Shown: positions 32,466 through 45,800, counted from the first letter of the stretch. The stretch is 64,000 nucleotides of DNA from Rhizomys pruinosus (GCA_009823505.1 VZQC01011955.1:777497-841496), one strand, 5' to 3'. Numbers and translations: made by a program. The notes: generated from the sequence alone by a model not told the origin.

Positions 32466-33324
32466 CTCTATTTCTACCAACTGAAGCCCTGCTTCTATTT
32501 TTACAACATAAATTATATCATTATATATACATGTAATATACATACACATACCTATTTTGTGCAGTACTTGAACCTGGAGCATCATTCATGTCGAGCAAGC
32601 ACTCTACCACCAAGCTACAACCCCAGCCCTTATATGCTTTATTTCTTTGTAAAATATTTACTTTAAAATTAGAATGTTGAGAATAGGGAGAAATATTTGT
32701 GTTCTGACTGCTGTTGAGAGCTGTTGACATCCTTTTTGCTCTTGGCTGGAATCTTCTTAAACTAATTTCATTTTCGTCCACATACTCATTGGTGATTCTG
32801 TTTCTCTGGAGAACTCTACACAGTCGATTTATTTTATTTTTTGGAGGTCCCCAGTGAAGCTCTCCACTACCTATATTCTGGGTCTGCAAGGTGCCCACCT
32901 CCCAAGTCCCACTTAAGGGTTCCTCTTTTCAGCCTCTCTCTGATGGGGTCCCTTTCGCCCAGAAAACAGCTCTGTTAAGTTCTGCAACGTCAACTCCATT
33001 ACTTTCCATGGTATGTTCATGGCCGGTGGAGGAGCTCTTCTCTTTTACTCCCTCTGCATAGTCTAGTGGACTTCACTAGATACCAGCTGGGCACAGGATC
33101 TATGTCACAAGAATGTTGGGGATGCAGTAGCAAGGCCTCCAAAGAAATGCTCCTTCTGACCCACGGTAAGTCCATGGGGAAGGGTGCACCCACTTGGCCT
33201 AGAGAATTCCACAACACCATCCTTTCACAATTTCCATCACCATCAGACACACAACACTGAGACAGATTTCTCATGACAGGCGACAAGTAAAGATGCTTTA
33301 TAGTGTGTACTATAAGAGCACATT

Positions 33325-33475
33325 TGGAGCCGGGCATGGTGGCACACACCTTTAATCCCAGCACTCGGGAGGCAGAGGCAAGCGGATCTCTGTGAGTTCA
33401 AGGCCAGCTTGGTTTACATAGCGAGCTCCAGGACAGTTAGGACTAAAGGGAGACCCTGACTCAAAAAGACCTCCC
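33325..33475 (+). mobile_element. B1 SINE
   Basis: GCCGGGCATGGTGGCACACA through AGACCCTGACTCAAAAAGAC. 33,476-34,165 has nothing recognised. Confidence 0.92.
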
Positions 33476-34169
33476 TCCCTCAAAAAAGAGTGCATTTGTA
33501 CTTTATTCTGTAGGAAGGAAATCGGCATGAGTACTCTAAAGGCTTGTTTGTTCTGAGTTAACCTTCAATCTAGATGCCATGTAGTTTAGATGTGGCTCAG
33601 GAAGAATTTACAAGACTCAGGGTGGGTGTGAGCTCTCCCTTTTTACACAGAAATAATAAGGGAAAAGCAGAATCTCAGAGCCATGGACAGCCAACTGGTC
33701 AGAGGGATAAGAATAAACTTTGGACAGACTGATTGCCTTAAGTTTCCCCTCTCTGTGTAATCCATTGACTAAAGGTGACATGGAAGACAGACTTTTAGGA
33801 TGCTAACTCACTGTCTTTTCAGGTTGTGGGCCCTTTGAATAAAGTACAATTTCTGCTTATTGGCTTTTGTGACAGGTAGCATAGACCAAATTCTGGTTTC
33901 AACATCCTTATGGAAAAGGTCACTACATACATAGTGTGGAGCACATTTCTCTGGTTTATATCAAAGGAGCCAGTTTAGCTTGGTGACAAAAACTTGGGTT
34001 TCAGAGGCAAGCAGATCCATCCTAACCACCCATGTGTAACAGATGGGACTTTGCAAAACTGGAGAAAATAGCATCTTCAATACAGCTGGCTGGGTTGTAA
34101 ATCAAATAAAATATTTTGAAAGCTTTGGGCATACAGTAGGTACAAAACAAAAGTACATCAGGAAAGTGG

Positions 34170-34300
34170 GGGGCAGGGCATGGTGGTGCATCAAGGGAGG
34201 CAGAGGCAGGAGGATCTCTATCAAGACCAGCCTGGTCTACATAGTGAGCTCCAGGCAGCTGTGGCTACAGGAAAAACTTGTCTCAAAAAGACAAAACAAA
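34170..34300 (+). mobile_element. B1 SINE, internally deleted
   Basis: GGGCAGGGCATGGTGGTGCA then AAGACCAGCCTGGTCTACAT and an A-rich tail. Confidence 0.8.
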
Positions 34301-34335
34301 ACAAAACAAAAACAAGCAAAGAAACCAAGGAAAGG

Positions 34336-34730
34336 GGCTGAAGAGATGGCTCAGCAGTTAAGAGAACTGGCTACTCTTGCAGAGGACCTGGGTTCAAATC
34401 CCCGCACCCACAAGGCAGCTAATAACCGTCTGTAATTCCAGTTCCAAGGGAATCCGACGCTCTCTTCTGACTACTGCGGGCATTCATCGAAGCGGGTGCA
34501 CTTAAAATACATGCAGACAAGCCGGGCGTGGTGGAGTACACCTTTAATCCTAGCACTCGGGAGGCAGAGGCAGGCGGATCTTTGTGAGTTTAAGTCCAGA
34601 CTGGTCCACAGAGCGAGTTCCAGGACAGCTGGGGCTATAGGGAGACCCTGTCTCGAAAAGACCAAAAAAAAAAAAAAATGCACACAGTACACTCATACAC
34701 CTAAAAAAATTTAAAAAGAATTAAAAACTA
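34336..34730 (+). mobile_element. B2 SINE with a B1 inserted near its 3' end
   Basis: B2 head GGGGCTGAAGAGATGGCTC to ATACATGCAGACA, B1 at 34,520-34,675, then B2 tail GCACACAGTACACTCATACA. ATGCAGACA and ATGCACACA flank the B1 as a slightly diverged target-site duplication. Confidence 0.85.
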
Positions 34731-34929
34731 ACGCGAGAAGAATCGCGTGCTCTGCATTTGGGAAGCAGGAAAGCATCCATAGGACCTTCCAATCCCAGAG
34801 GAAATCTTGGCTCTGTCCTGCCTCTTTCTCCACTCTTAGCCGCACACAGTCCAACTGCAGTGTCAATCAGCCAGCAGCATTTGGCAGGGAGGCGGGACTT
34901 CCTCCTGCAGTGCGCACATGCGCGTGGAA

Positions 34930-34999
34930 GCCCCGCCCCAGAACTGCGATCCTTGCAGCAGCTGTGAGACTGAGGCCCCGCAAGCTGCAAGCGAGTGTG
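34930..34999 (+). other. Ddx24: Ddx24 non-coding exon 1 (5' boundary approximate)
   Basis: The 3' edge is set by the donor GCGAGTGTG|GTGAGT at 34,999/35,000. The start is inferred from the GC-box position only. The next exon's acceptor (CCCTTTTCAG at 37,297) lies five bases before the start codon, so exon 1 is untranslated. Confidence 0.6.
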
Positions 35000-35015
35000 G
35001 TGAGTGAGGAGCCCT

Positions 35016-35165
35016 ATGCCGGGCTTCAGTGATCCCGTGCCGGGGTCTCCCGGCCTCCATGCCGGGTCTCGGTGATCCCATGCCGGGCCTCTCGGCCACC
35101 ATGCCGGGGTCTCTCGGCCTCCTTGCCAGGCCTCAGTGATCCCCATGCCGGGCATCTCGGCGCCC
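35016..35165 (+). repeat. Imperfect GC-rich tandem repeats at the start of Ddx24 intron 1
   Basis: ATGCCGGG and GTGATCCC(A/G)TGCCGGG recur about every 40-60 bases with CTCGGCCTCC between, directly after the exon 1 donor. Confidence 0.7.
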
Positions 35166-35734
35166 GTGTCCCCGTCTCTCGCCGCTATGCCTAGGCATCC
35201 CGGTTCCCGCAGTCGGATGCCCGGGCGTCCCCGCAGCCGGCCTTCCTTACCATCCCCGCCCCCGAGCTCCCCCAGCAGCCTCCCATCCAGGGCTCCTGCA
35301 CCCGCAGTGCTGGGGGGAGGCGAGAACGCCGGTGCGGAGGACGGAGGCTCGCCCGAGGTGCGGGCCGCGTCCCAGTTTTAGAGACATTCCCGCCCCTTTG
35401 CGTGGGGCCTCGATGCGCAAGACGTGGCGGCTGGTGCGCAGAGCTGGCTTTCCTGTCCTGTCAGCGCCTCTCCACCGCCGCCATACTAAGCGTTTTTTGA
35501 CCTGCGTCACCATTTGTATAGCTGGAGATGGAGTGGGACAGACCTCTAATTATGAATGAGGAGCCTGAGACAGAGAGAATGGCATGTTCACCAAAGACCA
35601 GAGCTGGCAAGGGCCGGGTCCAGATTCGAGTAGAGCTTTACTTTGTCTTTCGCACAGTATCTTCTTTCTTGGCTTATCTAAAGAGGGCCAACATAGATCC
35701 ACTTCCAGCCATAGAGCTGTACATAAAACCCTTT

Positions 35735-35878
35735 TTTTTTTTAGGCGGCTGGGTCTCCTGTAGGCCAGACTAGCCTCAAACTAGCTGTGTAGGCAGGACT
35801 GGCCTTGAATTCCTAATCTTCCTGCCTCCACCTGGGATTACAGAGATGTATCCCACCACATGAAGTGTGTGTGTGTGT

Positions 35879-35942
<64 letters not shown>
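35735..35942. repeat. Reverse B1 fragment, then (TG)n(GA)n
   Basis: B1-like GGCTGGGTCTCCTGTAGGCC to about 35,862, then TGTG repeats and about 30 GA units to 35,942, within Ddx24 intron 1. Confidence 0.85.
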
Positions 35943-35947
<5 letters not shown>

Positions 35948-36024
35948 GTGTTTGTGTATGCTAAGCAAGCACTCTCATCTGAGTTCCATCCCAAGCTCTA
36001 AATGTTAGCGAATTAAAATGTAAA

Positions 36025-36480
36025 TAGGAGCTAGAGAGACAGCTCAGTGATCAAGAGCACTAGCTGCTCTTACAGAGGACCCAGGTTCAGTTCCCAGCAT
36101 CCAGGTAAGGGTTAACAACCATCTACACAACTCCAGTTCCAGGGGGTGATCCAGCACCCTCTTCTACTTTCCACAGGAGTGCACTTTGCATGCAAGGAAA
36201 ACACTTAATCACATAAAAATTAATTAATTAAAAACTTGTTCAGGGGCTGGAGAGATAGCCTAGCGGTTAAGGGCACCGACTGCTCTTGCAGAGGACCCGG
36301 GTTCGATCCCCAGCACCCACATGTCGGCTAAGAACCGTCTGTAAATTCCAATTCCAGGAGAACTCCAGTTCCAGGGGAATCCAAGACCCTCTTCTGACCT
36401 CCGCGGCATTGCACGACACGGGTGTACAGACCTACATGCAGACAGTACATTCATACACATACAAAAATAAAATAAAAAAA
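36025..36480 (+). mobile_element. Two plus-strand B2 SINEs in tandem order
   Basis: An older copy at 36,025-36,235 (AGCTAGAGAGACAGCTCAG) and a younger one at 36,242-36,480 (GGGGCTGGAGAGATAGCC to CATTCATACACATAC plus A-rich tail). Confidence 0.9.
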
Positions 36481-36567
36481 AACTTGTTCAAAATGTAATT
36501 AGAAAGCTGGATGTGTTTTAAGCCATTTGGCAAAGGACATAAAGATAAAAATGGTATGTGCCTTTTT

Positions 36568-36815
36568 ATTTTTTTTTTTAATTTTATTTATTTCCGTATG
36601 TGTATCAATGTACTGTCTGCATGCAGGTTTGTGCACCCGTGTCGTGCAATGCCGCGGAGGTCAGAAGAGGGTCTCGGATTCCCCTGGAACTGGAGTTCTC
36701 CTGGAATTGGAGTTTCAGACAGTTCTTAGCCGCCATGTGGGTGCTGGGGATCGAACCCGGGTCCTCTGTAAGAGTGGTCAGCGCTCTTAACCGGTAGGCC
36801 ATCTCTCCAGCCCGG
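36568..36815 (-). mobile_element. B2 SINE, inverted relative to 36,242-36,480
   Basis: TATGTGTATCAATGTACTGTC through GGCCATCTCTCCAGCCCG. High similarity to the preceding B2 in opposite orientation, only about 90 bases away. Confidence 0.92.
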
Positions 36816-37302
36816 TATGTGCCTTTTTAAGAGGGAGGAGAGCTCAGTGCATTTCTAATAAACTGTGCTCTATTCTCCAAATACACAAACAGAAAAGCCC
36901 CTTGGATTCTTATTCCATCCTCAAAACTTAGGGGACGCACCATTCTCCTTATCATCTCTGCTAATGCTCTCAGTGATTTGGGTGCAACATAAAAATGAGA
37001 TGTTACAGCGCCCCTCTCCTGTGTAAGGACTGAAACCAGGAGTTCTGAGAGGAGTGAGCAGTATTGTTAGGTGTGGGATCTGGGATCCCACGCAGGTTCA
37101 GCTGCCAAATCTTTGCCCTGTTGCTGTTTGCTCTGATCCAAGCTGCCTTGTTCTGTGGGCATCTTTCTTCTGGCTGGGAACATCTTATGTTATAGTCGTC
37201 TACAGGTTCAGTTTGCCGTGTCTAGCACGGAAAGTATGTGTTGCCTTAGAACCTGTGCTTCTCAGTCACTGACCTAAAAGAACATTTCCCTTTTCAGCAA
37301 CC

Positions 37303-38014
37303 ATGAAGTTGAAGGAAACACAATCAAGACCAAAGCCACCGAGTCGTGGTAAATTTCAGACAAAGGGCATCAAAGTTGTGGGAAAATGGAAGCAGGTGAA
37401 GATTGACCCAAATATATTTGCAGATGGGCAGATGGATGACTTAGTGTGTTTTGAGGAACTGACAGATTACCGATTAGTCTCCCCATCCAAGAACCCCTCC
37501 AGTCTCTTCTCAAAGGAGGAGCCCAAGAAGAGAAAGGCTCCAGCTACTTCAGAAGAGGAGGAAGGAGGAGAGTCTAGCTCCCCAAAGATCAAAGTGAAGA
37601 AACACAAAGACGCAGTGCTGGTTGCTGAAGGAAGTACTGCCCAGAATGAATCTGAAGTTAAAGGTTCTGAGCCAGAGACTCAGGGAGATGTCACTGTCCG
37701 CTCTGGTCTGGCAGGGGGAATGGCATCGGAAAGCCTGGTACGGGCCGCTCCAAAGAAGAAGAAAAGCAAAGGGAAGAGAAGGCTAGACCCTTCCCAGAGC
37801 TCCGTCCCTAGGGTGCCCAAAAAAGCAAAGACATGGATGCCTGAAGTGCAAGACCAGAAGGTGGACGTGTCTGCCTGGAAGGACCTGTTTGTGCCCAAGG
37901 CTGTTCTCCGAGCACTCAGCTTTCTAGGCTTTTCCGCACCAACCCCAATCCAAGCTCTGACCCTGGCTCCTGCCATCCGGGACAAACTGGACATCCTTGG
38001 AGCTGCTGAAACAG
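37303..38014 (+). CDS. Ddx24: Ddx24 coding exon 1 (gene exon 2)
   Basis: Residues 1-237 plus one base. Starts MKLKETQSRP and ends within the Walker A motif (GAAETG). The exon itself starts at 37,298; donor GTAAGG at 38,015. Carries the charged N-terminal region and the Q-motif area. Confidence 0.97.
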
Positions 38015-39108
38015 GTAAGGGCTTACTGTGCAGGTTGGGAGAACTTCTAGAGTGTAGCTGCTCCTTGGCTGGAGAACTGGGAGATGGGACTGCTGAACAG
38101 GAACCACGGAAGAGGTGTGGAATGACGGTGTGACAGAGCCCCCTGCTTTTGTTGACACCTCCCCCTTCCAGATTTTGGAAACTTGCTTTATCTCTGGGTC
38201 TTGTAGGCCCCATTATAAACAAAGATGATAGTACTCTTTAGCTCTTGCATTCCTGCTCTTTACCAGCTTGAGAACATGCTCTTAGGTCTAGTTTACTGAG
38301 AGGGTTTTTTTTTTTTTTGGGTCTTTTTGAGACAGGGTCTCCTTGAAGCCTTAGCTGTACTGGAACTCACTATGTAGACATTTACTGATTTTGCCTTAGG
38401 CATTTTTACTTGGGACCTTCAGTACTCACCCATTGCTAAGGAGGATACCTTCCAAGATCCCCAGTAGAGGACTAGAACATAGTTGGGATAATACTGAACC
38501 CCATCTGTACGTTGTTATTTTCAGGTACATACGTACAGATTGAATATCTTAAGTATGTATGTATTGTGGCCATACTTTTCTCAGTTAATTTGAGGTATAA
38601 CAGCAAAACTAACATTAATTTCTTCTTCCTTCGCAATTTCATGGAAAGAATATTCTTTTTTTTGTCTTTTTATTCTTACTGTACATCTTAGTAACTAAAT
38701 CATGACTTTTTTTCCCAGTAAGTTGAGAATTTTCAGTTTTTCAGTTAAAGACATTGTAAGCTTCTCTTTGGCCTGTCTGAATGGCTTGCTAGGATGTCCC
38801 TTCTCATACAGAAGGCGTTAGGCTATTATTAAGGAAAGGAAGGGTTAAACAAAGTGGGGACACGGAGTCTAACTGAGGTCACCACCAAGTGACTACCAGG
38901 TGAGCAACATATAGTGTGCGATTTCTTCACCTAACTTGGAATGATACACAGATTAAAAAAACATAAATTGTAGCTGGGTGTGATGGCACACACCTTTAAT
39001 CCTAGCACTTGGGAGGCAGAAGCAGGCAGATCTCTGTGAGTTAAAGACCAGCCTGGTCTAGATGGTGAGTTCCAGGACAGCTGGGGCTACAGGAAGACCC
39101 TGTCTCAA

Positions 39109-39139
<31 letters not shown>

Positions 39140-42100
39140 AAATAAATAAATAAACCATAAATTGTTTAATTCTAGAATTGTCTATTTAATATTTTTGGAC
39201 TATAGTTGACCATAAATAACTGAAACTGTAGAAAGTAAAATGGCAATTAAAGAGAAATTGCTGTACTTTAAATTCTCAGGTTGGGGTATTGTATTTGTTT
39301 TGTCCACCTGGGTGATGTAAATCTGGGCTCCTTATGCATTCAGAGGTCAGGTTGAAAATCCCATGCATAGACAAAAGTGCTGTATTTAAGTTTTCCAAAG
39401 AAAGGAAGATTTCTTCCCTCCCTCCCTCCCTCCCTCCCTCCCTCCCTCCTTCCCTCCCTCCCCTCCTTCCTTCCTTCCAAAAGTCTTAGAACAGTATAGA
39501 TTTCCTCCGATGTGCAGCTCCCTCACAAAAACAAAAGAAAAACTTGCTGTTCATTTCTTCATGATTTCACTCCTTGGATGCTTATAGTTTGTGGCTGGTA
39601 CCCTCAGATCTTAGTGCCAGGCTACTGTACTTTTCCTTGGGTTGTCCTAAGTGCATGGCTGCCATGCTTTGGAAGAACCAATGTATAGGGAGCCTTGGGT
39701 TGGTTGGGGTGGCACTTGGCAGTGTCAATATCCCTTATTTTTATGCAAAACAAAGAATTCCAAATAAAAACTATGCCTAGTTGTTGATTCATAGCGTGTT
39801 TTGTTTTGCTTCTAAGGAAGTGGGAAAACTCTGGCCTTTGCCATCCCAATGATCCATGCAGTGTTGCAGTGGCATAAGAGGAAGGTTTTGCCCATCCCGA
39901 GTAAGACTGGAGTGCCACCCAGGGAGACCAGGACCGAAGCCGAAGCTGATCCTGGATCGCCACACAAGGGTGGGACTGAGCCTGCAGTGCTGCCCGACGA
40001 GGCCAAAATTGAGAAGGATGCCCTGCCCAGTACGGATGGCACCTCTGTCTCAGAGCAGACGCTGCCCTTCTGTGATGATGCTGGCGAAGGGCCTTCCTCC
40101 CGGACTGAGGAGAAGCTTGTCTCCAAGCAGAATGAGGATGAAGAGAAGTTTGAAGAAGAGAAGACAGAGAAGTTAAAGCAGTTGTATGAACAAATTGCTG
40201 CCAATAAATTACACCCAAGGCGTCCCCTGCTGGGACTGGTTCTGACTCCTACTCGAGAGCTGGCTGTCCAGGTCAAACAACATATTGATGCCGTGGCCAG
40301 GTTTACAGGTGAGCATTTTCTAAGCAAGTCTCTAAATACTGGTAATACAGATGAAAGCAAGGTTCCTCTTCTCCAGGCAGAGCTTTCTCATCTGCCAGAA
40401 AATTAAGGGCTACAGAAGTTGGTTGACATTTTCAGGTCTCTCCTAGTAGCTAAATATCTATAGCCATTCTAGATGGAGAGTTAGTTTAGTGGATGTGACT
40501 CCTTAGAGCAGAGGATAGCAACTTTTCTTTTTAATCAAAAAGAAAAAAGAATTTTTTTTTTTTTAAATAGGGTCTCTCTGTAGCCTCAGCTGTCCTGGAA
40601 CTCACCATGTAGACGAGGCTGGTCTTGAACTCACAGAGATCCACCTACCTCTGCCTCCTGAGTGCCATTAATCAAAATTTTATCAAACAATAATGGCCCC
40701 TAGTTACACGCTGCCTGGATGCTTTTGCATTAATGACAAAATGGAATAAAGTTAGTTGTGACAGATTATTTAACCCACAAGGCTAGGAACATTTGCAAGT
40801 GACTTTTTCAGAAAATAATTTTATGGCCACTGCTTTAAAATAGAAGCTTAATTCAGGCTGGAGAGATAGTTCAGCTATTAAGAGCACCGACTGCTCTTGG
40901 AGAGGACCTGGGTACGATCCCCAGCACCCACATGGTGGCTAAGAACTGTCTTTAACTCCAGTTCCAGGGGAATCCAACACCCTCTTCTGACCTCTGCGGT
41001 ACTGCATGACATGAGTGCACCAACCTGCATGCAGACAGTACACTCATACACATTAAAAAAAAAATAAATAAATAAAAGCTTAATTCTGTATCCTTTAGGA
41101 AGGGTTTGCATAGTGAAGTTTTTAATTCTATATTAATAAAGCTGTATTTCATAATCTAAGTCCAAGGTGCTTACTAGTATATTAGCTGTATCATGCAATG
41201 TATTCTTTCCTATCTTCAAGACTGGGAAAAGTCCTCTACTAGAGAGAAAACATTAGACTCAGTAAAGCTTCATATGAACTCTAACTGAAAGGAATGGGAT
41301 GGGCTTCCACAGGGAGCCAAGTCATATAACTTCCTTCTCAGCATTGGAGGGTGCCCACTGCTCAAATTTCAGTTGTGGGGTAATTGTGACAGAATTCAAG
41401 TCGAGCCCTTCTCCTGTAGTCAGAAGGAAGAGAGCAGAAAGAAATGACAGAGCAAACAGGATGTAAACCACAGACTACTGGTAAGCCATCCAGGAGTTAG
41501 GCTAGGCCAGGCCTTTCAGCATTCCCTTGGAGCACAGACCTGTGCTGGTGACCATGTGTTAATCTAGGGGAACTCTATTCGCCACGTAACAAAAATAAGC
41601 AACCAGATTGAATAATAGGATCCATTATGTTTTCTGTTCTGTAGGAATTAAAACAGCAATTTTGGTTGGTGGAATGTCCACACAGAAACAGCAGAGGATG
41701 CTGAACCGACACCCTGAGATTGTGATCGCCACTCCTGGTCGGCTCTGGGAGCTGGTTAAAGAAAAGCATCCTCATCTGAGGGATCTTCGGCAGCTCAGGT
41801 GAGAGGTGGCACCTCTCTCTTTTCTCTAACCCTGACTGAAGTGATCCTGGGGTGAGACGATGGTGCGTGCAGTGCCTTTTCCCTACCAGAGAGTACCACA
41901 GCCACACAGGCCTAACCCTGGAAAGTTAAGTGTGCATGGGAGAGAGTAACTGATGCCCTATTGGTGATGGTAGGGTGCCTGCATGGGTGTGTGATTGGGG
42001 TGGGCTAGGATTTGCTGAGGAAGTTTTTCTTCCTGCGATTGCACTAACTAGAGCTGTGGTGCTGGTTGGATCTTCAGGTGCCTGGTGGTGGATGAGGCTG

Positions 42101-42782
42101 ACCGGATGGTTGAGAAAGGCCATTTTGCTGAACTCTCGCAGCTGCTAGAGATGCTAAATGACCCCCAGTACAATCCAAAGCGACAGACTCTTGTTTTTTC
42201 TGCCACGCTGACCCTGGTACACCAAGCTCCTGCTCGAATCCTTCATAAGAAGCACGTGAAGAAAATGGACAAAACCGCCAAACTTGACCTTCTCGTCCAA
42301 AAGATTGGCCTGAGGGGCAAGCCAAAAGTCATTGATCTCACAAGGAATGAGGGTACTGTGGAGATGCTGACGGAGACCAAGATCCATTGTGAGACAGATG
42401 AGAAAGACCTATACCTGTACTACTTCCTGATGCAGTATCCAGGCCGCAGCCTGGTGTTTGCCAACAGCATCTCCTGCATCAAACGCCTCTCTGGGCTCCT
42501 CAAGGTCCTGGATATCATGCCCCTGACGCTCCATGCCTGCATGCACCAGAAGCAGAGGCTCCGAAACCTGGAGCAGTTTGCCGGTCTGGAAGAGTAAGTC
42601 AAGCCTGTCTCTAGAGGCCTTGCCTTGAGCCATGAGCCACTGTAGCAAGGGGTCAGGATGATGGGAGGCAGGACGCTACCTTCTGTAGAAGGGGCCGAAA
42701 CAGTAGGCCTCCCCCTGGCCTCCCCCTCGTTGTCTTCTCCCTCCTCTGTTGCGCTTCCCTCCTTCCTCCCTCCCCTCTCCCC

Positions 42783-42814
<32 letters not shown>

Positions 42815-45800
42815 CTTTAGCCTCAGCTGGCCTGTAACTCACAGAGATCCTCTTGCCTCTGCCTCCTGAGTGCTGGGATTAAAGTGCATAACCATGCCCA
42901 GCTAATTCTGCACCCTTTGTACAGAATTCTCTCTGTATTTGAAAAGGCCACCCGTTTATTGCATTTAGTTAATGTTCTATATAAACGTACAGTAATGAGT
43001 CAGATGATGGTGCCTACTGTTACTGAATCTTAGATAACAGATAACCTTCTAGAGATTCATTCACTGCTCACATTCTTGAGAAGCAGCAAAATAAATTCTG
43101 AGTAAAAGTACAGACTCAAAACCAGAATATCTGAGACCAAATCCTGACTCCTTCACTTCCTACCTGGTCAAGTTATTCAACTGCTCTGCTTCATTTTCTC
43201 ATAATTAGAGTACTAATGGATGTTGCCATAGAGTTGTCGTAAAAGGAAGTGATTGAGATTCGTGTCTATAAAGGCTAGAGTGGTCTCTAATGTAGTGTAT
43301 GTTTGCTGAATTCCAGTTAGCTACTACCACTTATCACTGCTATTCTCATTTTCTGGATGACAAAATGGCGTCTGGACAAGCTCATCAGCTTGCTCAAGCT
43401 TTTGCAACATGGGCATGATGGGGCTGTACTCAGAAGAGCCTGTCAGACCCCAGAGCCCATGCCACACTGCCTGGTATTGTTTGTCTCTCTGCATTTGGAC
43501 CAATATACTCAGGGCATAGGGTGCAGATTGTCTGCCTGGGGAAGGGCAAGGCAGCCTATGGACTGGAAGGGAATGAATGGGAAAATACTAGAAGATAAAC
43601 TCATTGACCCAGAATACATGTGGCTTCATTCAATTAACCAACAGAAAATGGCACATTGCTTGAAGCTGGTGAGACCCAGGTTAGGTTCTTGACTCTACTC
43701 CTGAACGGGCATATACATACCATGGAGCTCAGTCTCAGCTCATTAATTTATAAAAGATAATAGTATTATTATCCATGAGTGCCCACCAGGTAGTCAGTTT
43801 AATAATCGTGATTGATTGTAATTATGAATGTGCTTTCTGTTTCCATCACAGCTGTGTTCTGTTGGCAACAGATGTGGCAGCTCGGGGTCTGGATATTCCT
43901 AAAGTTCAGCATGTCATCCATTACCAGGTATGAGTATTTAAAGTCCTCTTCCTGTAATGAATGGAGAAGTGTGATGTTTCTAAGTCACATTACAGTTATT
44001 CCTGAATAAACCATCTGACTGACTCTTGGCATTCATGTAAGGTCAAGCAAGAGTAGACCCCAACTGCTGAGCACCTGTTCCTCAGTAGGGTCACAGAGCT
44101 GTGCTTTCCACCAGGCTTCACTCAGTCTTCTATTGAAACAGTATCTCCAGAATGAATTGAGGAAGTAGATGTTAAAACCCACTCTTAGCAAGAAAATCTT
44201 GCTTTTTGATCCCTAGACCTAGAATATCACACACATAATCACAGACTTCTCATTGAGAAAAACATGCTGCTTCTAGTGCTTTGACATGTAAATCGTATCT
44301 GTGCATTCACACTGTCTTACACTATATGATGGAGTAAGTCATAGCCTGGGGTCACAAGAGGAGCAGATGGCTCAGTGAGCTTGTTTGCATTACAAATAGT
44401 AGCTTAAAAAAAAAAAAAAAACTGGGCATGGTGGTTGCATGCCTTTAAATCCAGCACTCCCCAGACGGCAGAGGCAGATGGATCTTTGTGAAGTTCAAGT
44501 CCAGCCTGGTCTCAGAACATAGCTCCAGGCAGCTGGGACTTAAAGGGAGACCCTTCTCAAAATAAAGACAAAAAAAAAAGGTAGCTTTAAAAACTATTTT
44601 ATTATTTTTATGTGTATAAGTGTATTGTCTGAAGGTGTGTAAGTGCATCCTTGTGCAGTGCCCTTGGAGGTCAGAAGAGGCCATTGGATCCCCTGGAACT
44701 GGAGTTACAGGCAGTTGTTAGCCACCATGTAGGTGCTAAGAACTGAACCCCAATCCTCTGCAAGACATCCAGTACTCTTAACTGCTGGGCCATCTCTCTA
44801 GCCCTATAAATAGCTTTTTGGTCAAAGTCAGTAGTCTAGATTATGTCCTACAGAGAGGAATTGATTGTTCTCAGGCTCCCTGTAACATGCTGTCATTTGG
44901 ATCTGATACCCACTGCTACCACTTCTGGAACACTCATTGAGATTCAGACTTAGAAAACCCTTCTTGGAATTGTCTAATACCAAGTAGCTCTTTTCTGCAA
45001 GCTACTTGATAGCATTAGATTAAAGTCTTCGTTTGGGGGCTGGAGAGATGGCCTAGCGGTTAAGAGCGCCGACCGCTCTTACAGAGGACCCGGGTTCGAT
45101 CCCCAGCACCCACATGGCGGCTAAGAGAGCTGTCTGAAAACTCCAATTCCAGGAGAAACTCCAGTTCCAGGGGAATCCGAGACCCATCTTCTGACCTCCG
45201 CGATTCGATTGCACTGACAGGGTGCACAAAACCTGCATGGCCAGACAGTACATTGATTACAACATACGCGAAATAAATAAGAATTTAAAAAAAAAAAAAA
45301 AAAAAAAAAAGTCCTTCGTTTGGGGCCTGGAGGGATGGCCTAAGCGGTTAAGAGTGCCGAACCGCTCTTGCAGAGGACCCGGGGTTCGATCCCCCAGCAC
45401 CACATTGGCGGCTGAGAACCGTCTGAAGGCTGCCAATTCCAGAAGGAACTGCCAGTCCAGGGGATCTGAGACCCTGTTCTGAACTCCGCGGCATTGCACG
45501 ATCACGGGTGCACAGAACTTGCAATGCAGACAGTACATTCATATCCACATACCAGAAATAAATAAAATTAATAAAAAAAAAATATTAAAGTCTTCGTTTG
45601 TCCATGAAATGGGTATTAGGCATATGTCTTAGCCTGCTTTCTGTTACTATGACAGTACCTAAGACTGCATTATCTATAAAGAGGTTTTGCCTATTGGTTC
45701 TGGGGACTGGAAAGTCCAAGGACATGGCCCAGTCATCAGTTCAGCTTCTGGTGGGCACCTCAAGATGGAAGGGCAGGAGGTAAGTACAGAGGTGGCCAAG

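Larger units (their letters stand above)
34740..35500 (+). promoter_or_regulatory. Ddx24: CpG-rich promoter region of Ddx24
   Basis: CpG density rises sharply here: GTGCGCACATGCGCGTGG at about 34,910, a GC-box CCCCGCCCC at 34,932-34,940, and CpGs through intron 1 start. No TATA box is placed to drive the first exon, as usual for housekeeping CpG-island promoters. In mammals this promoter is known to be near the divergent IFI27-family gene; whether the minus strand also starts transcripts here cannot be told from sequence. Confidence 0.75.

Noticed and set aside
34740..34930. Divergent first exon of the IFI27-like gene sharing the Ddx24 promoter
   Set aside because: Plausible from synteny, but I could not identify a minus-strand donor or transcript signal here with confidence, so it is not listed as a feature.
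35136..35381. Proline-rich frame in the CpG island
   Set aside because: GC-rich promoter DNA has few stops. It lies in Ddx24 intron 1 and has no family resemblance.
36242..36300. tRNA gene at B2 heads (GGTTCGATCCCC box-B-like text)
   Set aside because: Box A/B similarity comes from the tRNA origin of B2 SINEs. The same head recurs many times with SINE bodies and tails.
42420..42842. Minus-strand frames across the Ddx24 DEAD exon and downstream
   Set aside because: Shadows of the plus-strand helicase exon plus a T run; no independent support.
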